From contig NZ_RAWM01000005.1 in NCBI RefSeq assembly GCF_003668875.1, positions 62,001-126,000 of the forward strand: a DNA stretch of 64,000 nucleotides. The letters are read 5' to 3'. The translations under genes were made by a program, and so were the position numbers. Below are positions 52,985-61,925 of this stretch, piece after piece. The notes beneath the pieces were generated by a model. That model searched no databases. It had not been told where the DNA came from and saw nothing but the letters and a program-made list of their open reading frames with translations. The stretch is from Corallococcus interemptor. GTDB taxonomy: Bacteria; Myxococcota; Myxococcia; Myxococcales; Myxococcaceae. The stretch's first letter is position 1, and the number at the start of each line of letters is the position of its first letter.

Positions 52985-53224
52985 GTACCGGCGGCCTCGC
53001 ACGAGCAGCGCCGCCATCGCGAACCCGTTGAAGTGACGCGGGAGTGGGTCGGCTCCGGTCCAGACGTGAACGCGCCGCACGACCGGGCCTGACTCCTCGA
53101 GGGTGGACGCGTGGCCCGTCGCCAGGTCCACCAGGTCAAAGACATCGTGCGGCAACTCCTGGGCGCAGTGGAGCCCGAAGGCGTCGTCACCCAGCCGGAG
53201 CGGTTCACGCGTCCGGCTTGCATC
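52985..53224 (-). pseudogene. Degenerate AraC-type regulator N-terminal domain fragment
   Basis: The minus strand reads RLGDDAFGLHCAQELPHDVF and later VHVWTGADPLPRHFNGFAMA. The first part resembles the arabinose-binding-like domain (PF12625) of AraC regulators. No start, and the C-terminal HTH is missing; it runs into IS91-derived DNA. The family guess is tentative. Confidence 0.4.
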
Positions 53225-53227
53225 CGG

Positions 53228-54655
53228 TCAAAGCGAACAGGCCGCGCGAGGCGCACGTCGCTTCTGGACGAAGGTGCTCACCGTGGCCTTGAAGCAAGCT
53301 GGCGCCGTGTAGAGCAGGAAGTGCGGCCCACCTTTGACGGTGACCAGGTTGACGCCCGCGGCTTCGGGCAGGAGGCGGAGATGGGCCTGGGCGCCAGCAA
53401 GAGGCGTCTTGGGGTCCATGTCGCCCTGGAGCACCAGCACCGGCGGAAGCGTGGCGGGAGAGCGGCCAAACCACTCGTCACGCGGATAGGCCAGTGACGT
53501 TCGACCGACGAGCTGCCCCGGCAGGCTGCTGACGAACAGGAGCCCTGCGGCTTCGGCATCCACCTGGGCCTGGGTAAGGCCTGGCCGGGCGTTGTTCTCG
53601 GAGGCGCTGATCACCGCGACGAGCGGAATGGAGATCGATGCCTGCGGGAAGTGGTCGAACGGGGCACCCAATGCCTCCAGGTCCTGCTCGACCTTCCGCA
53701 ACGGCGCGAGGTCTCCGCCCCGGATGCCCGCGAGGATGAGGGGAATCCGCGCCCGCAGTGCCGGGCTGTCCAGCAGTGCCCCGAAGAAGAGTTTCGGACG
53801 CCCACCAGGGACCGCTTCCGACAACCTGGGATCATCGACAAGACTCTGCATGGCGGCGACCGCCGAATTCCCAAGACGCGCACGGCAGCCCGGATCCGCA
53901 TCGCAACGCGCGAGCACCCCGCGGCCCACCTCGTCGACGACGGCCGAGCGATGACTGAGGTCCCACTGCTCGGTCGTTTCCGGAGGAACGAGGGAATCCA
54001 GCACGATCCCATCGAGCCGCTTCGGCGGGGCGACCGTCATCATGCGCAATACCAGCTGCGTGCCGTAGGAGACCCCATAGAGCCACGTCTTCCGGCCGGT
54101 GGAATATCGCTCCATCAGCGCGCGCAGATCGCGGGCGGAGTGCGTGATGGTGAAGGCGCGAGTGCGCTTGGAATGGGCCTCCAGCGCCTCGAAGCAGGTC
54201 GCCCACTCGGCGCCTTCGAGCGCGGCGCCGCCCGCACTGTCGGCGGACTCCTCCTTCTGGCAGAGCCGGCTCGAGAACCCCGTCCCGCGATGATCCGGGA
54301 TCATCAGGTCGTATCCCGGGAAGGAAGACCGAAGGGTCTTCAGCAGCGGGTAGAACGAAGCCCCTGACTCGCCGGGGCCACCCGCCACCAGCCAGACCTG
54401 CCCGGCCGAACGCCCCACCGCCGGGAACTTGCGGACGAAAAGCTCGACCTGCTCCCCGTTGGGGGCCGCGTAGTCCAACGGCGCGCCGAAGCGAGCGCAC
54501 AGGGAACCCGCGAGCGCCGCGTCCGACTTCGCGTCCGGGCAACCCACGAAGTCATCGGCACGGGACGCGGTGCCCTGCTCGGAGGCCCGCGCAAGGCCAC
54601 CCAGACCGAGTGCACCCCAGAGGGCGACCACCGCTGCGAAAGTGGGGCATTTCAT
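53228..54655 (-). CDS. Secreted S33-type alpha/beta hydrolase (TAP-like)
   Basis: 475 residues. A signal peptide (FAAVVALWGALGLGGLARA) gives export. The core has the oxyanion sequence WLVAGGPGESG, nucleophile elbow GVSYGTQ (Ser about 205), acid in VLQGDMDPKTPL and His in KGGPHFLLY. Spacing and C-terminal TAP-like region match tripeptidyl aminopeptidase/esterase proteins such as those of Streptomyces and myxobacteria. ATG 54655 follows TTGGAGCG. Beyond its stop lies the AraC-like remnant. Confidence 0.85.
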   Translation of the reverse strand: MKCPTFAAVVALWGALGLGGLARASEQGTASRADDFVGCPDAKSDAALAGSLCARFGAPLDYAAPNGEQVELFVRKFPAVGRSAGQVWLVAGGPGESGASFYPLLKTLRSSFPGYDLMIPDHRGTGFSSRLCQKEESADSAGGAALEGAEWATCFEALEAHSKRTRAFTITHSARDLRALMERYSTGRKTWLYGVSYGTQLVLRMMTVAPPKRLDGIVLDSLVPPETTEQWDLSHRSAVVDEVGRGVLARCDADPGCRARLGNSAVAAMQSLVDDPRLSEAVPGGRPKLFFGALLDSPALRARIPLILAGIRGGDLAPLRKVEQDLEALGAPFDHFPQASISIPLVAVISASENNARPGLTQAQVDAEAAGLLFVSSLPGQLVGRTSLAYPRDEWFGRSPATLPPVLVLQGDMDPKTPLAGAQAHLRLLPEAAGVNLVTVKGGPHFLLYTAPACFKATVSTFVQKRRAPRAACSL

Positions 54656-54741
54656 GTTCACGCTCCAAGAGAGCCCGGGAACTTCCCAGAGAGGCCCCAC
54701 GATCGCAATTCACCCGGTCCCAGCCCACCTCTGGCCATCAC

Positions 54742-54882
54742 TGGGAGGTGCGCCGTGGTCAGGGCGGCCCGGGGCCCAACTCCTGGGATGGCTGCAACGC
54801 CTGGGTCGATGCGAACGGTTACCTGCATCTCAAGATTGCCTGGCGCGACGCGCTGGGGCCCCGCGAAGGCTGCTCGGTTGTT
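54742..54882 (+). pseudogene. Fragment resembling a GH16-type concanavalin-like domain
   Basis: The plus strand reads WEVRRGQGGPGPNSWDGCNA then WVDANGYLHLKIA. GPGPN...VWVDANGYLHLKI is a pattern of GH16-related secreted proteins. No start or catalytic ExDxE. The remainder of 54656-55067 holds nothing recognisable apart from a ribosome site for the next gene. Confidence 0.4.
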
Positions 54883-55067
54883 TTCCGGAGATGGGCCGGA
54901 CAATGGCAGCGAAGACATGGGGGGCCATGAGACTCGAGAAGGGAGCCTGTTTCACTGCGCGTGCCTTCTTCTTGTGTTCAGTGAAATCAGATGATTTCGC
55001 ATTCACGGCGCAATGCCTGGAACGCCAATCGATGGACGGCGTGGGCACCGCCGCGGGGGGAGCACAC

Positions 55068-55670
55068 ATGAACCCGAGCAGCGCCCCATCCCAGTCCTCC
55101 CAGGACAAGGCTCCTGCCGCCCGGCACGAGGTGAGCGGAACCTCGATCCTCAACTTCCTGAAGCACTTCGACAAGAAGGGCGTGCGCGCCACCATGCGCC
55201 AGCGGGTGAGCCCCGCGACGGCCGTCTATTTCGACAAGCTCATCCTGCGCACATCGTGGGTGCATCGCTCGGTGCTGGACGACATCTACGCGGCGGTGGC
55301 GATGGACGGCGGCGAGGACGCCGTCCGCCGGTTCAGCCTGGAGGTGACCCGGGACGGCTATGGGCCCATGGTGCGCCAGTTCGCCGAGACGCTGCTGGGC
55401 CTGATGGGCGCCTCTCCGTCCACCCTCTTCAGCCGTTTCGGCGCCATTGGTGGCATGTACGAGCACGGCACTGAGTACCGCTACACCGAGCTCTCTCCCC
55501 GCTCCGGGGAACTGGTGGTGCGACTGGTGGAATCCGCCCCGCGCCTCGTCTTCGTCGCGTGGGAGGGCGTGTTCCAGTTCGTCTTCGAGCTCACCCGGGA
55601 GCAGGGCACTGTCGCGCCGGTGCAGGTCTCCGAGAACGGCCAGGTGGGCCGCTACCTGCTGAAGTGGTGA
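55068..55670 (+). CDS. Myxobacterial hypothetical protein (TIGR02265-like layout)
   Basis: 200 residues without signal peptide. SGTSILNFLKHFDKKGVRAT, DKLILRTSWVHRSVLDDIYAA, RRFSLEVTRDGYGPMVRQFAETLLGL and a C-terminal beta half form an alpha-then-beta layout like that of the TIGR02265 protein at 25552, though identity is low and the link uncertain. ATG 55068 follows GGGGGGAGCACAC. Function unknown. Confidence 0.7.
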   Translation: MNPSSAPSQSSQDKAPAARHEVSGTSILNFLKHFDKKGVRATMRQRVSPATAVYFDKLILRTSWVHRSVLDDIYAAVAMDGGEDAVRRFSLEVTRDGYGPMVRQFAETLLGLMGASPSTLFSRFGAIGGMYEHGTEYRYTELSPRSGELVVRLVESAPRLVFVAWEGVFQFVFELTREQGTVAPVQVSENGQVGRYLLKW

Positions 55671-55935
55671 GCGCGGCGGCCCCTCAGGGCTTCAGCCGCC
55701 ACGTCTCCTCAAGCCAGACTCCAGTCAACCGAAGTGATCAGACCGGGTGGCCCATTCCCATGGGCGAGGAAAAGGCTCCACCGACAAGAGTTCCTATACC
55801 AGCGCGATGGGCCCGACTGTTTGATGGCGCCGACAGCTTTGAGAAACATGCCTGCCGAAAGCGCGGTCATGTGGTTTGCGACCCCGACCCGGTGCCTCAC
55901 CTGAACCAGGGCGAGAACCAAGTCAAGACAGGGAG

Positions 55936-56230
55936 ATGGCAATGAAGGATCTAGGGGACAAGCCTTATTTCCGGCTCAAGCAGGATGAGATTTCCGACCT
56001 CATGGATGAAGACTGGATTCAGTTCACCTGCGAGGGCCGCTACCAGGTCAAGGCTCCCGTGAGCCTTTTTCGAAACCGATTCAGGGACTCCGTCAGCTGG
56101 AATGACAAGAGTCGAAGGGATCACAGCTATTCGGCGGCCCCCCGTCAGCGGCCCTCCTCGACCAACGGGCTGTCCTTCAACGGCCTGTCCAGCAGCGCCT
56201 TCGCGTCCTGGTTCCGCAAGGATCCGGTGC
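55936..56230 (+). pseudogene. N-terminal fragment of an unrecognised gene
   Basis: From ATG 55936 (GGGAG upstream) the frame encodes KDLGDKPYFRLKQDEISDLM and further polar sequence, then runs into the decayed Cys-rich gene. Lower GC than its neighbours suggests foreign origin. It may be an intact small ORF up to 56361, but the last part is out of frame with better coding signals. Confidence 0.4.
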
Positions 56231-56239
56231 TGGCCGGAC

Positions 56240-56823
56240 ATGGTGATGCGGTACGTCGTCCACTGCGCCGTCCCGGAAGGCCAGCAGCGAACCTACGCGG
56301 ACGCCACCACGCACCCGTCGCACACCTGGCCTGGAGGAGCAGGTGGTGTCCGCGTGCCTGACGGCGCATGTGAACAAGTACGGGATGCGGGTGCCCATCT
56401 CCGTGCTGGGGCGCCGGGCGGATGGCCTGGCCATTCCCGTCACGGAGGAGGAGGCGAGGGCGCCTTCGTGGGGCGTGACAAGGACCGGCTCAGGCCCCGC
56501 GAGAGTTCGTCCCGCGCCTGCTCGACGACGAGTCCGATGCGGAGGCCTGCACGGACGACCCGCCCGACTTGGAGGAGGTCAACCGCCGCCGCTGCGCACC
56601 GCTCGCCTGCGTCGGCCGCTGCGAGCGCCACTGCGGCATGGACGCGTCGAAGACGTTCTACGAGTCCTGCACCTGGAACGGCCTCACCTACCGGCCCCTC
56701 ACCACGCGGATGGACAAGCGCAACCTCTACAAGTGCGGTGATGGCATCTGCCAGCCCACCGAGGTCTGCGGGGAGAAGAACGACTCCCTGAGCTGCAAGG
56801 ACGACTGCGGCACCTGCGGCTGA
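56240..56823 (+). pseudogene. Frameshifted Cys-rich protein gene
   Basis: Three consecutive frames each give plausible protein: RYVVHCAVPEGQQRTYADAT; then LEEQVVSACLTAHVNKYGMR, VPISVLGRRADGLAIPVTEEE; then EFVPRLLDDESDAEACTDDP up to CGDGICQPTEVCG and CKDDCGTCG. At least two frameshifts have broken it. The last motif (CGDGxCxxxExC) is a known myxobacterial Cys-rich domain. It was an exported protein before decay. Confidence 0.7.
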
Positions 56824-56940
56824 GCGCCAGCCGAGGCGAGCTCCGCCCACGAGGGAGTCGTCCGCCAGTGCGTCTACTGGACGTGCTGGGACACCGGTGC
56901 GGGATGTCGTCCTCCCGCACCGGTGCTTCAAGCGACTGCT

Positions 56941-57786
56941 TCAGCAGCCCGAGCCGTACGCCAGCAGGAACGTGGTGCGGTCCGTGCTGTTCACCACGCC
57001 GTTGCCGTCCGCGTCCGCGTCCAGACTGCCCGCGTTCCACGCGTTGAGGAACGCGTCGCGGTCCGCCTGATTCACGGTGCCGTTGGTGTCGTAGTCGGCC
57101 GGGCAGAAGAACTGGATGTCCATCTTCCACCACGACGTCGCCGTACCCGCGGTGCCCTCGCGCGCGTCCACCAGCGCGGACACGTCCCCCTGCAGCGTGA
57201 AGGGCCCGGGGAACAGCCAGCCCTTGCGGCGCACCGAGTCCGAGTCCGTGTTGCCGATGTCGATGGACAGCACCGGCTCGCCGGTGGTGAGGCTCGCGAT
57301 GTACACGAGCGACGTGGAGCCGCCGTACACCCCCGCTGTCGTGTCCGCCGTCGCATCGCCGGACACCGCGTAGCGCGCGAAGCGGTTGAGCTGGAACGTC
57401 AGGTAGAAGTCCGCGTTGCCCGTGGCGTAGCCGCGCCCGGTGGCCTGCGTCCAGCCATTCGCGGTGGCCCGGACCTCGGCGCTGATGCGGGAGCCGGTGA
57501 TGCTCGACGTCTCCGTGCCCGAGCCATTCGAGTCCGCGTGGCTGTGCGTGTCGTCGTACTGCGGCTGCTCGCTGGCCTTCAGCTCCAGGCTCTCGTTGAA
57601 GTCCTCGAAGCCATTCGTCCGGCGCGAGTCGGACGCGTTGACGTTGGTGATGCCGGCGTCCTTCGCGATGACGGTGGCGGACACCGAGCGGGTGCCCTCC
57701 GACGGAGTGATGAACTGCGCCTGCGCGAGCGTGGACGTGGCCGCGAAGAGGGGAACAGCACCAGCCAGCATGTGAATGCGACGCAT
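56941..57786 (-). CDS. Secreted protein with dockerin-like C-terminus
   Basis: 281 residues. Signal peptide (MLAGAVPLFAATSTLAQA), a beta-rich domain of about 200 residues, and a C-terminal pair of calcium-loop repeats: DYDTNGTVNQADRDAFLNAW and DADGNGVVNSTDRTTFLLAY, ending in GSGC. The two loops with the final Gly-Cys match the GC-type dockerin-anchored proteins of Planctomycetes. No cohesin is in the window. ATG 57786 follows TTGGAGG. Confidence 0.75.
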   Translation of the reverse strand: MRRIHMLAGAVPLFAATSTLAQAQFITPSEGTRSVSATVIAKDAGITNVNASDSRRTNGFEDFNESLELKASEQPQYDDTHSHADSNGSGTETSSITGSRISAEVRATANGWTQATGRGYATGNADFYLTFQLNRFARYAVSGDATADTTAGVYGGSTSLVYIASLTTGEPVLSIDIGNTDSDSVRRKGWLFPGPFTLQGDVSALVDAREGTAGTATSWWKMDIQFFCPADYDTNGTVNQADRDAFLNAWNAGSLDADADGNGVVNSTDRTTFLLAYGSGC

Positions 57787-58043
57787 GGAAACCTCCAAGT
57801 TGCGTGACGGGGTCAAGCGCGCAACTTAGGCGCCCTGCCTGACGGAATCCCTACCAATCCGGTGACGGCCCGCCTGCGCTCGTCACTCCGCGAAACACAA
57901 GAAGAAATCCGTGCCCCTCGTCTCCCTCCCCCGCACCCCGAGCATTGACATCTCGCGGCGCCACGTGTTGCCGACCATACTCGACAATCGCTCCCGCCTC
58001 TCAAGCGAGCGGGGCCGGTGCGCGGCCCCGCCGCGACGGGACG

Positions 58044-58787
58044 TCAGTCCTTGGTCCAGCGGAACGTCACGCGGTCGCCGCCGCTGAGCCGGTCCGCGAG
58101 GTTGTAGAGCCTGTACATCTCGGTGTGGACCGCGAAGATTCCCTTCGCCTTGCTGAAGACGAAGTACGAGCCAGGGTCGGTCACGATGCTCGTCCACTGC
58201 GAGTTGGTGTTGCAGTTGGCCGTCGAAGCAGAAGGCCAGTTGCACCAGGAGTTGCCGTTCTCGTTCCACACCTTCCAGTGGTCGCCGCCGCCGACGAGGC
58301 CCACCTGCTTCCACCACGTCACGGCCGAGCCGGACTCCAGCCGGAACTCCACCACATCCGGCGACGCGGCGTTGTGCTCGACGATGACGTTGATGAGGTC
58401 ACCGTCCGGCAGGTAGATGGGCTGGATGTCGGTGAGCCACGCCTTGTCACAGGTGATGCACGAGTTGAAGGTGTCGTTCGGGCCGGTGCACGAGCTGTTC
58501 GAGTACTCCAGCTGGTAGTCGTTGTTGTTCGCGCAGAAGGCACACGAATGCGCGTATCTGGCGCTGATGCACGTGAGGGAGGTGGTGGTGTGGGCCCGGG
58601 TGAAGTCCTCCCAGGTGATGGCCGTCGCGGCCATGGCGGAGACGGCGCGGCCCTCGTCCTCCTGCTGGGGCGCGGGCTGCTGGGGCTGGGTCGTCTCGGG
58701 GGCGGGCTGCTCCTGGGGGCCGCAGCCGGCGCCTCCCACGAGGGTGAGTCCGAGCACCGTCGACACGAGCCATTTCTGCATCTGCAT
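58044..58787 (-). CDS. Lipoprotein, unknown function
   Basis: 247 residues. Signal peptide and lipobox (VGGAGC). A Pro/Gln/Glu-rich linker is followed by a Cys-rich region (SLTCISARYAHSCAFCANN, SSCTGP, NSCITCDK), probably disulphide-bonded, then a beta-rich C-terminal domain with WWKQVGLVGGGDHWKVWNEN. No family recognised. ATG 58787; the frame extends to 59051 but that would leave out the signal peptide. Confidence 0.7.
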   Translation of the reverse strand: MQMQKWLVSTVLGLTLVGGAGCGPQEQPAPETTQPQQPAPQQEDEGRAVSAMAATAITWEDFTRAHTTTSLTCISARYAHSCAFCANNNDYQLEYSNSSCTGPNDTFNSCITCDKAWLTDIQPIYLPDGDLINVIVEHNAASPDVVEFRLESGSAVTWWKQVGLVGGGDHWKVWNENGNSWCNWPSASTANCNTNSQWTSIVTDPGSYFVFSKAKGIFAVHTEMYRLYNLADRLSGGDRVTFRWTKD

Positions 58788-59149
58788 GGTGAATGTACTT
58801 TCGTTGAGGAACGCCTGAGGACAGGCGCTTCGCGCGGCCGCGCCAGCGAAGAGGGGGCGAGTTGGGGAACGGCGGCCACCGGACCCAGCCCGCGTCGACA
58901 CGTCGTTGCGCGCGGCGGGAACCCCGGTCCGCCCTTCATACGTAGGCCCCTCGAAACGCTGGTTGTGCGGCCCCCTCGATTTCTTCGGGAGCCGCTCGGC
59001 GGCCACCACCACGGGCTCACCCGCGTCCATGGTCACCGAGTCGATGGGCATGGCCCCCAGCCCTACAACGTCGGCGAGCGCGGAGGCAGGGCATCCGTCA
59101 TGGGCAAGCCGGGGCCGTCTCTGTCATCCAGTTCTTCGGCTCGGCCTTG
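58788..59149. other. Intergenic region, no gene recognised
   Basis: 362 bp between the lipoprotein gene and the glycosyltransferase fragment. Open frames crossing it are poor in coding signal. It may include decayed upstream parts of the glycosyltransferase gene, but no clear residue pattern was found. Confidence 0.4.
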
Positions 59150-59418
59150 CAGGTGACGCGTTCCTCGTGCTGGGCGTGGTGGGCTTCGTCCAGCGGTGGC
59201 GCCGCCGCAGCCTGGAGCGCTACGAGGTCGTCTTCGCCCTCATCTTCGTCCTGCACTGGGCGGTCATCTCCTCCTTCTTCATCTGGTGGGCCGGGCACTC
59301 CATCGGGCCGCGCTTCTTCACCGACGTCCTGCCCTACCTCGTGCACAACTGGAACTCCTTCCCGGTGAACGTGGACAGGAATCCCTCGCGCGTCTGGGAT
59401 TGGAAGGACGCGCAGCTA
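59150..59418 (+). pseudogene. C-terminal fragment of a membrane glycosyltransferase (GT39-like)
   Basis: The plus strand reads RYEVVFALIFVLHWAVISSF, WWAGHSIGPRFFTDVLPYLV and then HNWNSFPVNVDRNPSRVWDW. The middle is the conserved end of dolichol-phosphate-mannose-type multi-pass enzymes, with a deletion before the last part. It lacks a start and overlaps the 3' end of the propeller lipoprotein gene. Confidence 0.6.
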
Positions 59419-61887
59419 CCAGGTCTTCGCCGCGGCGAGCACCTCGTTGAAGTCCATGCCGTTGACCCGCATCACCGCGAGCCAGTTGATGGGCCCCACG
59501 ACGTCGAAGACGAGGCCCTTGCCGCCAGAGGCTTCGACGATGCTGGCCCCCGATGTGTTACCCGTGCCGACGCCGTAGACGATGCCCGAGCCCGCGAGCT
59601 CCACGCTCGCGAGACCCGCTCCGAAGTTGTTGTCTCCCACGGACGCCGCCACGTGGTACCGGCCATCGGGAACCTGGAGCCGGAACCTTGCTCCGGTCTG
59701 CATCGTCAGCACGAAGCTGGCCAGGCGCGCATCCTGGGTGCCCTTGCGGTCGCCTCGAGTCTGGAGACCGACCGCGTCCTGCCAGCCCCAACCGCGGGTC
59801 GCGTCGAAGGCGGAGTCGTCGGCCACCGCCCAGCCCGTCACCATCGGCGGTCCAGGAGGCTGGAAGTTCAGCGCGATCAGCTCCTGGGTCGCTCGCGGGA
59901 TGACCTCGAGGGCCGCCTGGGCATCCACCGCCCCGACCTTCGCGTGGAGCGTCGTCGTTCCCTCCGACACGCCCCTGACCGTGCCGTCGGCCACCGTGGC
60001 GATCGACGCGCCGTCGGAGCTCCAGGTGGCCTCGCAGGTGACGTCGCGGGTGAAGAGGTCGGCGCCGCGGTGGTAGGAGCCGACGGCCGTGAGGCCCGCC
60101 GTCCCGCCGCGAGCCACCGTGAGCGCCGACGATGGCTGAATCGTCAACGCATCGAGCACGACGTCGCCCGTCATCGGCACCACTTCGATGACCCGGGCGC
60201 CCACCAGCCCGCGCCGGGTGAGGGGGTCGGTGTAGCTGGCCTGCAGCCGGGCCCGGCCCGGGTTGATTGCCCGGAAGGTGCCGTCCTCATCCAGGGTCGC
60301 AACCTCCGGGTCGAGCGAGCTGAACGTGATTCCCGAGGTGGGGACGACCGAGGTTCCGTCCTGGAACACCGCCGTCACCCCCAGCTTGCCGGTCGAGTTC
60401 GCCTCGACCTTCGCGTCAGGCGCCGTCACGTCGATGCGCCGCAACAGGCGAGCAGGTCTCGGATCGAGCCGGTAGACGAAGACATGGGTGTCGACGGTAT
60501 TGACCACCACGAAGACATTCAGGCTCGGCACGTAGCGGAACCGCCCGAACGTCCCGTTCATGTTGGCCGGTCCGGGCACCACCGTGCCCAGCGCCGCACG
60601 CTTCGTCCAGACGCGGGTGTCGAGGTTCAGCGTGTAGATGTCCCCGCCCCCGTTCCAGGCCACGAGCTGATCGGTCACCGGGTCGTAGTCGACGCCGGGA
60701 TTTCCCACCGCTTCAATCTCCCGCGCGCCCGTGGTCGCCAGCCGCGTGCGCTTCGGAACGAACTTCCCCAGCGCGTCGATGGTCCAGGTGTCGGTGGAGC
60801 CCTGACCGACCTCGACGTACAGCTTGCGCCGGGGATCGACGACCGCGTTCTTGTAATAGCCGAGTTGGTCCGCCTCACCGCGGATGGTCCACCTGCCGGT
60901 GGCGGGATCCCAGACCGACACCGCCTCCGCGCCGGAGTGGTACCAGAGGACGCGGGTGTTGGGGTCGTAGGCGGAATTGGCGCCGGTGCGCGTCCCGAGC
61001 TGTGGCAGCTCGGGGTGATTCTCCCAGCGCCGGGTGTCGAGGTTGAGCGCTGTCTGAGGCCAGCCATCCCAACCGATCGCGAGGAACCGGTCGAAGGGCG
61101 GAGGCAGGTACTCGAGCCCATCGTAGGTGTGGATGGCGCAATTGACGCCCAGCGCCCGGTCGGGACACTCCGCTCCGGGGCTCACCGGATCCGGGTCGGT
61201 CAGGCGGGCCCACGCGCCCGTCCGCAGATCGAAGCCGTAGATTTCGTTGCCGTAGTAACCGTTGTGCCCGCCGCCGGTGATGTAGAGCCGGTCGCGTTGG
61301 GTGTCGAGGGCACCACTCGACCAGTCGTTCATGATTCCGCTGATGCCCTCGCCCCAGCCGAGCCACGGATGCATCGCGGGGGAGAGGGCCGCGGCCCGCA
61401 GGTTCGAATTCGGGAACGCGTACCAGTGCCCCGGCGCCAACCCGGAGAGCGCATCGGGGAGTGGGTCCGGAATCGTCACCGTCACCGGATTGGACGGAGG
61501 ACTCTCTCCCCCTTCGTCGGTGAGCGCCGTGACGGTGTACGTGTACGTCTCGCCCGGGACGACCGGGCGGTGGGCGAAGGCCGGCCGCTCGACCTGTCCG
61601 ACCTGCCCCGCCCCCAGCAACACGCGGTAGCGCTTGACCGAGTCGGTCGTCGACGGCGCCCACGTCAGGGAGACTTCGAAGGCGGAGACGCTCGCCGCGA
61701 CGAGCTGCGTGGGCGCGGCGGGCAGCGCGCGCCTCGGAGCGCAGGCGCTGGCACCTGCGTCGGTTCCCGCATCCGCTTCCGCGACAACTCCGCCGTCATT
61801 CGACGAAGTGGAACCGCCGGAACAGCCGGCTGAGCCCAGAATCAACACACCGAGGACAAGGCTTCGAACGAGCGAGGGAGGGGGCAT
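59416..61887 (-). CDS. Large multidomain lipoprotein (FN3, propeller, Big, C-terminal beta domain)
   Basis: 823 residues. Lipobox LGSAGC (Cys22). A fibronectin type III domain occupies residues about 56-145 (VSLTWAPSTTDSVKRYRVLL), then a kelch/propeller part (about 165-480) with YITGGGHNGYYGNEIYGFDL and YDPVTDQLVAWNGGGDIYTL. Two Big-type immunoglobulin domains follow (about 490-680), and a malectin-like carbohydrate-binding beta domain ends the chain (VTGWAVADDSAFD; DGRYHVAASVGDN). It is likely surface exposed and perhaps a saccharide binder. It begins 38 bp after the DUF1501 gene, in one operon. ATG 61887. Confidence 0.8.
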   Translation of the reverse strand: MPPPSLVRSLVLGVLILGSAGCSGGSTSSNDGGVVAEADAGTDAGASACAPRRALPAAPTQLVAASVSAFEVSLTWAPSTTDSVKRYRVLLGAGQVGQVERPAFAHRPVVPGETYTYTVTALTDEGGESPPSNPVTVTIPDPLPDALSGLAPGHWYAFPNSNLRAAALSPAMHPWLGWGEGISGIMNDWSSGALDTQRDRLYITGGGHNGYYGNEIYGFDLRTGAWARLTDPDPVSPGAECPDRALGVNCAIHTYDGLEYLPPPFDRFLAIGWDGWPQTALNLDTRRWENHPELPQLGTRTGANSAYDPNTRVLWYHSGAEAVSVWDPATGRWTIRGEADQLGYYKNAVVDPRRKLYVEVGQGSTDTWTIDALGKFVPKRTRLATTGAREIEAVGNPGVDYDPVTDQLVAWNGGGDIYTLNLDTRVWTKRAALGTVVPGPANMNGTFGRFRYVPSLNVFVVVNTVDTHVFVYRLDPRPARLLRRIDVTAPDAKVEANSTGKLGVTAVFQDGTSVVPTSGITFSSLDPEVATLDEDGTFRAINPGRARLQASYTDPLTRRGLVGARVIEVVPMTGDVVLDALTIQPSSALTVARGGTAGLTAVGSYHRGADLFTRDVTCEATWSSDGASIATVADGTVRGVSEGTTTLHAKVGAVDAQAALEVIPRATQELIALNFQPPGPPMVTGWAVADDSAFDATRGWGWQDAVGLQTRGDRKGTQDARLASFVLTMQTGARFRLQVPDGRYHVAASVGDNNFGAGLASVELAGSGIVYGVGTGNTSGASIVEASGGKGLVFDVVGPINWLAVMRVNGMDFNEVLAAAKTW

Positions 61888-61925
61888 CTGTGTCCAGTCC
61901 TGTTGGGGGGCACCGCGGTACTGAC

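Noticed and set aside
58906-61833. 975-codon open frame on the plus strand
   Set aside because: Antisense to the large lipoprotein; only 59150-59418 in it has a recognisable protein pattern, scored separately.
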